From Sporothrix humicola (taxonomy: Eukaryota > Ascomycota > Sordariomycetes > Ophiostomatales > Ophiostomataceae): a stretch of DNA of 64,000 nt. The notes under the pieces are model-generated. The model was given only the letters and a program-made list of their open reading frames with translations. It did not search any database and was not told the origin of the DNA. Positions 38,122 through 49,140 of the stretch are shown piece by piece. The stretch covers positions 1,054,001-1,118,000 of the forward strand of contig WNYE01000001.1 in assembly GCA_021396245.1 (NCBI GenBank). The letters are read 5' to 3'. The position numbers and the translations under genes are program-made. Numbering within the stretch: position 1 is the first letter of the stretch; each line of letters starts with the position of its first letter.

Positions 38122-41100
38122 ATGGACCCGAACGAGGGCCAGGAGCCCACTCTCCCCAGCGCCGAGCAGGTAGGTCCCCTCTTGGACTTTCAACGAACTG
38201 CCATACCTCCACGAAGATTGCTAACACCCACTAGATGCGGGCTCGGCGTCTAGCCAAGCTCGGCGGCGGGAACGCGTCGTCAGGAAACGGCGGCGCTGCA
38301 TCGTCGTCTGCCTCCTCACCCCAAGACGACTCGACATCCCCGAAACCGACATCTACCCCAAGTTCACCTGCTGCCTCTGCTTCAACGCCGACACCGGCGG
38401 CAACGGCCGCGGCCAACCGCAAGATTACAATCACACCGCGGCAGCCTGCCGACGCTTCATCAGGTAACCAGGCCCAGAACAAGAGTCAGATTCAGAACCG
38501 GGAAGACCGAGAGGGATCTCCCTCCAAGCGGCCTCGCTTGGACAGTTCTGTCGCTGGCTCTTCCTCCTCCTCTGCTGTCGCTAACACCCCCACGGGCGTG
38601 TCACAAAAACAGCAGTCCCCGGCATTGGCCACGAAACCGACCCCTACCCCAACCCCGAAACCCTCCGCTCCCGCAAACCCCGTCTCCCCCGCCGAAGCTT
38701 TAGCCGACTGGACCGACCATACCATCTCGTCCCTTCTCCGCATCACAGTCAACGAAGACCGCAAGCAGGACCGCCATGGCCACCCTCTCACCTTCCTTCC
38801 CGACGTGAGCAGCGAGATCGCCGACCGGAGTGGTGGTGAGGCCGAGGCCGAGACCAAGAAGCCGCTGCGGCTGACGGCCGACGATATCGACCCGGCCTTC
38901 CTCGAAGCATGCACGGCCTACCCGCATAACAAGCCCCTGTTGGACTACCTGCTGCCCATCTACAAGGCTGTCAACAAGCAGCTCAAGGCGCGCATCACCG
39001 TGCAGCAGCGGGCGGATGCGCTGCAGGAGATCAAGCGCCTGTGCATGAGCAACATTGTCTTTGCCCTGACCATGCCAGAATACTTTGGGTAGGCTTTCTC
39101 GCAATTTCTTTACTTGTGCAATCTCTAACAGTGACCGACAGACGCTCGCCAAACCCGCTGCACGACACACTCATGCCGAACCTCCTCCGCGGCATGCGCC
39201 CCGAAGACCCGCTCAGCCTGGATATGGACTTTTTGACCGACGCCGTGGCGCGCTTCGAGGACGACGACGACGGCATGCTGCAGGGCATCTTTACAAAGTC
39301 GATGGTCGAGATCAGCGCCAAGCTCGCCACCCTCACCATGGACGACGAGTACCCCAAGTACATTGAGGCCATGCTGACCTACTCGCGCTTCAAGCCGCTG
39401 CTCGTCGCCGTCGCCAACCACCCGTCCTTCCAAATGGCCCAGTCGGCGCCCAACATTGAGCGCAACACAATACTGGGGCCCTTCTTCCGCATCTCGCCGC
39501 TGCAGCACGAGGTCTGCAAGACATACTTTGGTGGCTCGCACAAGGCCGAGCTGCAGCGCAAGGAGGCCGTCTATGGCGCCCTGCAGCTCACCCTCAACCA
39601 GCACCAGTCGAACCTGCACGCCATTGCCATGGCTTTTGCGCGCGCCGGCGACGGGCCCCGCAACAAGCTGCTCGACTGGTTCGCCTACACGATGAACGTC
39701 AACCACAAACGCCGCGCGCTCCAGGTGAACGCTAAGGAGGTGGCCTCGGACGGATTCATGATGAACATTGCGGCGGTGCTGGACCGCATGTGCGAGCCGT
39801 TTATGGAGGCGAGCTTCACGCGCATGGAGCGCATCGAGATCGACTACCTGCGGCGCAAGCCGCGCATCGACATTAGCGACGAGACCAAGCTCAACGCGGA
39901 CCAGGCGCAGGCCGACGCGTTCTACGAAAAGACTGTTGAGGGCGAGTCCAAGTTTGTCAGCGAGCTGTTCTTCCTCAACATGGCATCGCACCACTACGGC
40001 ACCGGCGCCGCGGGGCAAAAGTTCAAGGACATGGACCGCGAAATCAAGCACATGGAGGAGCAGCTGGCGATGCTCGAGGAGGAGAAGCGCAAGATGGTTG
40101 TCGCGAACTTGCCGCCGACGCACCGGTCTGTGATCATGGTCGAGCAGCACCTCAGGAACTACACTGCGGCCCTAGATCGGCACGTGTCGTACAAGTACGC
40201 GCTCGAGGCCGTGCTGCTTGACGAGAAGATGCAGCAGCGCGCGCTCATGTTTATGCGCTACGTTTCAGTTTGGCTGTTGCGTGTCGGTAGCGGCTCCGAC
40301 TACACGCCCGACAAGGAGCTGCAGCTCCCCTTGCCGGCCGAACAGCCCGAGGCGTTCAGCTGCCTGCCCGAGTACGCGCTGCAAAACGTCGTCGATCACC
40401 TCAAGTTCCTTTTCCGCCGCGTGCCGCGCATCCTGCCGTCGGCCGTCGGCGACGAGATGGTGGCGCTGTGCATCACGTTCCTCGAGTCGTCCGAGTACAT
40501 CCGCAACCCGTACCTCAAGTCGTCGCTGGTGTCGCTGCTGTTCTCGGGCACGTGGCGCATGTACCACCTGGCCAGCGGCGTGCTGGGCGACTCGCTGATG
40601 AACAGCAAGTTTGCCAACAAGCACCTGCTGCACGCGCTGATGAAGTTTTACATAGAGTGTGAGCTGACGGGCGCGCACACGGCGTTCTACGACAAGTTCA
40701 ACATCCGCTACGAGATCTTCCAGGTGATCAAGGCGGTCTGGCCGAACGATCTGTACAAGCGCCAGCTCACGCAGCAGAGCAAGACGAACCGGTCCTTCTT
40801 TGTGCAGTTTGTCAACCTGCTGCTCAACGACGCGACCTACGTCCTGGACGAGGCGCTGTCGCGGTTCCCCAAGATCCACGAGCTCCAGAAGGAGCTGCAG
40901 AACCCCAACAGCACGCTGCGACCAGAAGAGCGCCAGCAGAAGGAGTCGGAACTGAAGCAGGCGGAGAACCAGGCGCAGTCGTACATGCAGCTGGCCAACG
41001 AGACAGTGTCGATGATGAAGCTGTTCACGGAGGCCCTGAGCGAGGCGTTCACCATGCCCGAGATCGTGTCGCGTCTGGCCGGCATGCTCGACTACAACCT

Positions 41101-41764
41101 GGTGACGCTTGCCGGCCCGACGTCGCGCAACCTGAAAGTCGAGAACCCCGAAAAGTACTTTTTCAACCCCAAGGTGCTGCTGCCGCAGATCGTCGAGCTC
41201 TACCTCAACCTAGGCGATAAGGCCAGCTTTGTTGAGGCAGTCGCCGACGACGGCCGCTCGTACAAGCCCGAGATTTTTGAGGCGGCCACGCGCATCCTGA
41301 CGAACAAGGGGCTGATGGATCCGGAGAAGCTGGCCGCCTGGGACACGCTCCAGGGCAAGTTTGCCAAGGCCAAGGAGCTCATCGACCAGGCCGAGACGGA
41401 CCTGGGCGAGATCCCGGCCGAGTTCGAGGACCCCATCATGGGCGACCTCATGAAGGACCCTGTGATCCTGCCGTCGCGCCACATTGTCGACCGCTCGACG
41501 ATTGTGCAGCACCTGCTGTCGGACCCCAAGGACCCCTTCACGCGGCAGCCCATGACCATTGACGACGCCATCCCCGACACGGAGCTCAAGGCCAAGATCG
41601 ATGCGTGGAAGGCCGACCGTGTGGCCGCCGCGCTGGCCAAAAACAAGGAGGGCGGCGGCGCCTCGACTGTTACAGAAGCGATTGCTGCAGCGACAGGAAC
41701 AGGCACAGGCGAAGTTCCGCCCGGGTTTGAGGACGACGGCGACGCCATGGATACGGCAGAGTAG
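38122..41764 (+). CDS. ufd2: Ubiquitin conjugation factor E4 (UFD2)
   Basis: A U-box E4/E3 enzyme that extends ubiquitin chains on proteins handled by Cdc48. Exon 1 is 38122-38169, intron 1 38170-38234 (GTAGGT donor, CTAACACCCACTAG end), exon 2 38235-39088, intron 2 39089-39141 (GTAGGC donor, CTAAC branch, ACAG acceptor) and exon 3 39142-41764, giving 1174 residues. The N-terminus is low in complexity (Ser/Pro/Thr-rich, residues about 25-170). The long helical Ufd2 core follows, with P-N-P-L-H-D-T-L-M-P, L-G-P-F-F-R-I-S-P-L and F-F-L-N-M-A-S-H-H-Y-G. The U-box is at about 1055-1130 (E-F-E-D-P-I-M-G-D-L-M-K-D-P-V-I-L-P-S, then F-T-R-Q-P-M). Both splice junctions restore a continuous family-like protein, and the length is normal for filamentous fungi. 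Confidence 0.95.
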
Positions 41765-44418
41765 GACTGGCGCGGCCATGGAGTGGATGATGGGGGCGCG
41801 TGATAGATTATGGTTGATGGGGAAAATATCACCGGCTTGGCTTTGTTTTTGTCGTGTTTCTTCGTCACTCTTAATGCCCTCCAATGACAGTTTTTCTATA
41901 TAGTTTATCGGTTTTTGGGTTTTTTTTTTTTTTTTTTCAAAACTTGGCCATGCAATACAACTCCATAGACAAAGAATGAATATTGCTGAGAGACTCCTAT
42001 CGATTTGTTTTGTTGACAGTATCAACTAAGGTTCCATATTCTTCTGTCCAAACGGCTGCGATCTCGGCCGTCTGTATTTTTAATCAAGAGCATTATGCAA
42101 AGCCAAACGTGCCGAGCATGCGTTCCCGGTGCACTGCCCTTCGCTTTTATTCGATGTGTCGCTCTCCCGCCCGCTTCCCGGTCCAACTCAACCCCGCGGC
42201 AGCCCTATTTACAACTTTATGCCATGTACCGTTTGTTGTGATATCGCATCCCTCGTTAAGACGGATGTCTAGAGACATGCATTCGATTCAACTACGTGAA
42301 AAAGAATGTCAACGAATAAGATGCGCGAGAAGCTGTCCAAAACTATTCTCAGCACACGACAAGGCAAGGGGCTGCGGCACGGCAGAGACAGACACACAAG
42401 GAAAAGCAAGGGCGCTTCGCGAGACAAGATGGGCGACAAATGAGATGTGTCGATTGGGGGCCTCACTCCTGGGCCGCCGCTTACCAGACGACACATACAC
42501 CCCTATAAGACGAAAACAAAGACGGCGGCAAGGGAGAAGGAGGGAGTTAAGAGACAAGCAGCAGAAGAAAAGATGTATAAGAGAGCAGCATCCTCTCTGG
42601 TTTGTTTTCTTATCCAACGTGTGTGGTGATGCTGAACAAAATTTTTCGATGCTAGCAAAAGACAACTCCCCCAAACAGTTCTCCAAAATGAACTACCGAC
42701 GATGCCGACAACACACACAATACGAACAACAGCACATGCAGATGCAAATGCACATACAGACACAATCCTGCAGACGATGTCGGCCTGACCACCATATACA
42801 GACAGACAGCTGGCCTCGGCTTTCTTGCATACAGGCTGCCTGAACTCGGCCACTTTTCTCCGAGAACATCCGCAACATCCTGGAGAAGAACAACTCAACA
42901 TAAACGACTGTGTCCTTTCTTCAGGATCAACCTTTAATACCCTCATCAACCTTCTTTCCATCTGCCCTCTACGCTCGACAGTATCATAAATCTCAATCCT
43001 ATTACGTTGCGAATGATACGGCAGAGTCGCCTGTCTGGACTAGAAACTATTGTTGGGCGGCAAATGGGCGAACATTTAATCATGCCCAGTTCTGCTTGTC
43101 GGCAAGACACATCTACGATTCACATCCACGGCCAAAGCAAAGCAAGTCACGGTTCGGAAAGGAAACCAAATGAGAGTCAACAAATAAATTTGATATAACG
43201 ACAAAGGATATTCAAAATTTCAAAATATTCAAAAAAGATACGATATTGGTACACATCGAGACGCGATCTCGATGAAGAGAAAAAAGACAAGATACCGCCC
43301 TCGACCTAATTCCGCCTTGGTTTTGTCGCCTCGTCCATCTCTTTCCCTTTCCCATATCCTCGTATCCTCATATCCTGTTTGTTTCCTCCGTTTTCCCCAG
43401 TTCCAGCCTTCTCTTGCCCAAAATGAAAAGCCCAGGTGTGATCCCAATACCAACCTATTTTGTTTTGTTTTTTAGCCAACCGCCGCCCAAGGGACAGAAA
43501 GGAACATAGGAAAAGTCGGACAGAGCGCACACACCAAAAAAGAGATATGAAAACAAAGAGATTTGAATGAAAGGTAAGTGATAAGTGGCCGTCAAATTTC
43601 CAAAACGTCGTTAACAACAATAATAGGAAGAAAGCGTCAAGAGGACATTCGTGGCGTCAACATGAAAAGACAAAAAAAGAAATGTCAAGAAATACAAACA
43701 AGAGAAAAGAATGTCGAGAAACAGAGAACCCCAATGATGGTCTGAGACGCCACGCCAATGAGCCCCTTTTTTTTCTCCTCTCTTTTTCCCAGCACACACA
43801 CAAGGAACACACACGATTCGACGCCAGATCTGATCTCCTTCCCGCCTCTTCTTCGCCAGAGGACAGAATTATGCAACAAGGGGAAACTCGGGAGGGGGCC
43901 AATGCAAAATACACGACAAGAACGGAAAAAAAAGAACAAATAATACAGAGAAGAGGAAACGAAAACGGAAAGTCGAAAAACAAAAACATAAACGCTATGG
44001 CCATTCGTCATGGAGGCCGCCTGGCATTATTGCGATGCAATAGGAGTGAAACCGAACAACTCAGAAAACATCGAAAGGACGCCGGCGGGTACAAGATAAA
44101 GAAAGAAAAGAAAAAAACGTGAGCAAAAACGCCGACTATCCGATCAAAGCGCAGCGAGCAGGAAGAAGCGAAAGAGGGAAATCCAGAAAACGACAAAAAT
44201 GCAAAGTGCAAAACAACGAACAAGAGACAATAATGTTACACGAGGTGGATAACCTCTGGGGTATTTGTGATGGGGTGCAAAAATACAAGAAACGATGAAA
44301 GATGAAAGATGAAAGGGAGAGAGGATAGAGGATAGAAGAAATTATGCGATTGGGAGGAAGGAAGTGAAGGAGGGGAAGGAAGAATAAAACAAAAACGGTT
44401 TTGCTAACACCGCCAGGT
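41765..44418. other. Intergenic, convergent; C2H2 gene 3' region
   Basis: 2.65 kb between the convergent UFD2 and C2H2 genes. It contains a T18 tract (41920-41937). From about 42290 rightwards the plus strand is mostly purine-rich, so RNA from the C2H2 gene would have a pyrimidine-rich 3' region. Gatgaaa occurs three times in tandem at 44294-44314. No convincing gene. Confidence 0.5.
44294..44314. repeat. 7-bp tandem repeat (gatgaaa x3)
   Basis: Three perfect copies followed by a ggatagag doublet, within a purine-rich stretch about 100 bp beyond the C2H2 gene stop codon. Confidence 0.85.
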
Positions 44419-45916
44419 TTACATCTGCTCGATGCGTGCACTCGGCATCTGGATGCCCGCCGTCTCAAACTCAATCTTGGGCTCGCCCCAAGGGTCGTAC
44501 ACGGGGCCATATGGCGGCAGCTGCATCTGCGGCACGGACACCTCGACCGGCGACTGGTACGGCACACCGTTGTACCACTGCTCCTCACCCGCATGCTGCT
44601 GAGGCTGCGATGTGGGCGCGGCGTGGTGCTGCTGCTGGGGAACAGGCGGCTGCTGCTGGGCCTGGGGAGCGGCGGGATAGTGGACCATGGGTGCGTGGTG
44701 CTCGATGGGCGAGGCGGCGTGCAGCGCATAGGTGGCTGCCTGGGTAGCCTGGTGCGTGTAGAATCCGTCTTGTGTCGAGGGGCTGCGGCCAGATGCAGAG
44801 AAGCTGCTGGGGCTGCTCTGGATGGAAGCGGCCAGGCCGGGCGTTGTCGAGTAGGGGATGTCGACGGCAATGCGCTCGACAGACTGGCGCGGGATCTGGT
44901 GGTGGTAGGGAGCGGCGGCAGACATCGGCGAGTTGGTGTTCATCGTGGCGACGCCCGGGTTGTTCTGGTCCGTCACATAGTACGGGTGCTGGGGCATGCT
45001 GGTTGCGCGGTGCAGAATGGGCATTCCCGCGTGGTGCGGTGCCATGGTCGTGACAACAACGGCACCAGCGGCAGCGGCGGCGGCAGCGGCAGCCGCGGGA
45101 TCGTGGACCGGGTGGCCGTACTCGTGCTGGCCGTTGGACAGGCTGTGGCGGTGCTGCTGGGCTGCGGCGTAGTGCTGCGGCATGCCGTAGCCGACGTTCT
45201 GGCCAAAGTCGGCAAAGGACTGGGCGCGGTGCAGGCCGTGGTGAGGCATGCCGTTGACAGCCATTCCCTGCGGCGCAGTCGGCCAGTGCATGGCGCTGCT
45301 CTTGGGCGTGGACGGCGACTCGTCGCTGCCAGACTCGGACGTGCAGTCGTCCAGCTCCGACGAGTGGATGCCGCGCTGGTGCGAGCGGCGCTGGTGCTTG
45401 ACCATGGTGGTCTTGCGGCAGAAGCTCTTCAAGCAACCATCATGGGCGCACTTGTACGGCCGCTTGCCAGTGTGGATTCGCCGATGGCGAGCCAGACTCG
45501 AGGACTAAAAAGGTAGGTGGTCAGCCGTTATACTGTCGGTAGAGGATGCAAGAACATCCCGTTGACGAGATTCATACAGTGACGACCTACATCTGAAAAA
45601 CGCTTGTTGCAGCCAGAGTGCTGGCACATGTGCGGCTTCTCGCCAGTGTGAGTACGGATGTGCACCGTCAGGGCGCTGCGCTGGATGAAGCTCTTGCCAC
45701 AGCCGGGCGTGTTGCACTGGTACGGCCGCTCATTGGTATGTATGCGGTAGTGCCGTTGCAAATCTGACTTGCGGTTGAAGCTCTGGACGTGTTAGGATAT
45801 CACCATCGACGGGAGCGAAATTCTGAACATGGACAACGTACCTTGTTGCAAGACTGCCAGTCGCACCGGAACGGGCGAGGAGCGGGCTCGTGGTCGACGA
45901 GCTCCATGAGTTCCAT
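44419..45916 (-). CDS. C2H2 zinc-finger transcription factor, four fingers (450 aa)
   Basis: Exon 1 is 45916-45842 (25 codons), intron 1 45841-45783 (59 bp; GTACGT, CTAAC branch, TCCAG), exon 2 45782-45591 (64 codons), intron 2 45590-45505 (86 bp; GTAGGT, TTTAG) and exon 3 45504-44419. Both introns are phase 0 and fall between or inside fingers. Four adjacent fingers of the C-x4-C-x12-H-x3/4-H type cover residues about 16-135: F-R-C-D-W-Q-S-C, Y-Q-C-N-T-P-G-C, H-M-C-Q-H-S-G-C and Y-K-C-A-H-D-G-C, with T-G-E-K-P and T-G-K-R-P linkers. The rest is Ser, Gln, His and Ala rich with an alanine run (near residue 260), a likely activation region. I recognise the type as a conserved filamentous-fungal regulator but cannot name an orthologue. 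A second in-frame ATG is three codons downstream. It is isolated at the edge of the large gene-free interval. Confidence 0.9.
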
Positions 45917-48900
45917 GTCTTTGAGTGAGAGGGGGTGTGAGTGGGATGCTGTTGTGGTTGGGTGATGAGAAGATTAAGAGTCGACGGTCACGGACAAAAG
46001 TGTCTGTGGCACGTTGGCAGCGGGCGTTTGATGGATCTTTATATAAACACGAGGAACACAAGTGTGTGCGTATTTATATAAACCGAAATCAATGGACAGC
46101 GTTCGTGGGTCGTTCAGCAACTGATCGTGGCGAGTAGAAACCGGGAAAACAGACGTCCAGAAGATCCAGAGAAGCCAGAGGGAAGACAGCCAAGGAGCGG
46201 ACGGGGGTGGTGCAGGATAGACGAAACACCGTTGCTCAAGATGGGCTGGGAGCGTGATCGACCACAATGCGACCAAGGAGAAACGCCTGTGGTGAGTGCT
46301 GGAGTAAGTCAATGGCGGCCGTTCCGGGTAGGTGGGCGTTCTTTGCAGTTCAGCGTTCAGTGATCGATGGACGTGTTCCGGAAATCAGTTTCGAGAGCCA
46401 GGCAAGCCAAGTGTTTTCAGAGACCGATGATGGGCGAGTGAGATGATCAACAGAAGACGCAAAGAATGCGTAAGAACAGACAGGGTGGTGTTTTGAAGGC
46501 CAGCTCGGGAGCAGTGAAAGAAGGGGAAGAGAGAAGTGACAATGGACAATGCAAAGAATGCAAGACGAGACAACAAGACACAAGATGATAGATGATATGC
46601 GTTGGGCTGTGTATCAAAACGTCTTCTGACAAGCAGCGACGACGGTGAGTCCGGGAGAAGTGAAGAAGAAACAACAAAGTGGGCAAGGAAACACCAAGGT
46701 GAAGGGACCAAAGGACGAGGGCGAGCTGATGTTCTTATGTTGAATCGAGAAAGAGGCAGTCAGACGATCTCCATGAGGTGGAGAGGGACGAGTTCAAGAT
46801 CGATGGAGATGGGGGAGGAGGGAAGATGGTCTCTTTATGAATTCATCGAGACGAAGAAAAAGAGAGGAAGAAGAAAATGACTGGAGAGTGACTGAAAAGG
46901 AAAAGGTGAAAGACAAGAAGAGACGAGCTCCCAGAGGTGTGTAAATAAAAAAGAGTAAAAAATAATGTCTTTTAAAAAAGACGGGAGCTGGACCAGGAGC
47001 ACCAGAAAAAATAGTGGAGGGACAGGGAACGAGGTTCAGGGCCAGGCCAAGGAAAAGAAAGGAACAGTAAGAAAAAGAAAGAGAAAAGCAAAAAAGAAAA
47101 GGTACAAGGGCCCATGGGGGGGGGAGGGGGTGACGAAAAGAAAGACGAGATAAAAGGGAAAAGGCACTTACCCGAAAGGTTGCCAGGGGGGCGGGATGTC
47201 GTGGTGGAGGTGTTGCGCACAGATACACTGCCCTTTTCGGCCTGTTCTTTTTTATTCCCTTCTCTCTCTTTCTTTTTCTTTTTTTTTTTTTTTTTCTTAT
47301 TTTTTTATTCCCCTGCCGCTATTGCAGCTAGGGTAGCAGATCGAAAGCCGTTAGGCGGTTGCAACACGCTGGCTAGGCCAGGGACACCTCGCCAGCAGCC
47401 GTTGTAAGTTTGAAGGGGTAAGCGTATCTAGTGGAGTCTTCGGAGAGGGACGAGAAGGAGGGGGGTGGCACACTGCGTGCGGGCAGTGACACTGGAGGAG
47501 AGATGTGCCCTTCTTGGGCTTGGTCTGTCGCGTTTCGAAGCCGCACTGCTCTCTCGGTCATTTTCTGTCTGTTGATCTTTTTTTATCTTCTTTTTGGCTT
47601 GTTGTTCACATACTTGCTTTTTATCTGTCTTCAGACTCTTTCTCTGCCGGCAGACGAAATCAAAGGTGAGCGCTCTTTTGGTTCACTCACTCTAGCTCAA
47701 CACTTTGGCCCTTTTCTTCCATTTTGGTATTTTGCCTGTCCCTCGACATTCGAGAGCCGTATCCTGGCATGAAAGTGGCAAAGTCCAGTACGAGGTCTGC
47801 ATTATCTGGTTCTTGTTGATGTTCTGGACCTGGCCGAATAAGATGCGACCTTCCTCGGTTGCGGCTTTATTTTACTTGTAAGCTCTCTTTGATTCTGTAA
47901 ATTGGATGTTATTCAATTGGACGGGCACGCATTCACTCGAGGCTTGCTGTCGTTGGACGATCTACTGTGGAGGGTGGAGGATAACACAACGCGAGATCAG
48001 ATGCAGGAACGAGAAACAAAAGCTTACAAAGGACGAACGAGTGCAATTATCAGAAATAAATCAAAAGAAGAGAAAAAGACAATAAGGATGGAATGACCAC
48101 AATGCAGTCCACTTGTGGGGAGAAGGATGGGCCGAGAAACGACGATATGAGGGGGTGCGCAGGAAAGCAAATGAGAAAGGGGAGGGCAGTGGTGTGTATC
48201 TGCGCGCGCTGCAGACGTCTGTGTCCTGTGCGTGTGCGTACAAAGAGGCACGATGTTTGGATGGATGCTCTGGGCTAAGGTCAACGTCGTGACGAAGAGA
48301 ACGATGCAAGTCGAAATTGTCTCCTGCGAGGTAAGACCAGAGGACAGAAATCAGATATGACCGCGCACGGAGGCAAACAGGAGTGAGGAACATGAGCGAC
48401 AGAAGAAAGCGTGGGGATCAAGACGACCAAGAAAGAAAGATCCGAAAAACAAGAGAAGCCCGAGCAAATCCGTAATGTTATCTCGCAGGATATCTTACCT
48501 TGGGCGATTAAGGTACAAGCTGTCAAATGGCCGTTGCAAGTAGAAGGGCGAATGAAGGGCGACGCGGCATGGTGACAGTTGGAGATGTTTCCCTGTCAGT
48601 TAAGCGTTGCGAATGCTCACTCACTGGCCATCGAAATGGTGTAAGTGGGGAGAGGTGAGTGGTATCTTTGTTCTGGAGTTGCGCTGAAAACCTCGTTTTG
48701 GCTTATCCGTCCTCGGTATGTGCCCTCTTTTGCAAGGCTATATTATATCTCATATCGATATAGGTCCAGGAGGGCAAGGGAGCGAGGCAAACAACGACGT
48801 AAAAGACGAAAAGGGAAATAGGGAATGCAAAGATGACATGTGCTTGGCCTTTGAGAAGCCGAGCTTGCAGCAGCCGTAAATAAACAAGCATTTCTCAACA

Positions 48901-49140
48901 TATCGCAATTCAACATATCATAATTCAACGTCAAATTGACAACATCAATAGAATCTCACGAAATTTTAGGCCTGCCGCAAAAGCGTGTGCAAACATACAC
49001 CGGGCGATGGGTAGGAATAGGAAGAGCGAAGAGGCCAGAGACAAACAGGCACGGCAAGGATGCAAAGGAAGAGATCTGAAGAAAGGTGGGAAAGCTCAGG
49101 GGCAAGGGCGTTTCTCATCGTAGTCAATGTACGAAGGTAA
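45917..49140. other. Gene-free interval, part 1 (C2H2 proximal)
   Basis: Apart from the TATA pair I find no gene. The plus strand is mainly purine-rich (46390-47160, 48000-48480) with pyrimidine blocks at 47220-47310 (including T17 at 47279-47295) and 47560-47760. Two good minus-strand splice-donor sequences (GTAAGT at 47171-47166 and AG-GTAAGA near 48500) could mark introns of a leader or non-coding RNA. Confidence 0.4.
46038..46082 (-). promoter_or_regulatory. Pair of palindromic TATA elements upstream of the C2H2 gene
   Basis: The perfect palindrome tttatataaa occurs twice, at 46038-46047 and 46073-46082, 35 bp apart and about 120-165 bp upstream of the C2H2 start codon. This is a good position for TATA boxes with a leader of about 90-130 nt. 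Because the motif is palindromic it does not itself give direction. Confidence 0.55.
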
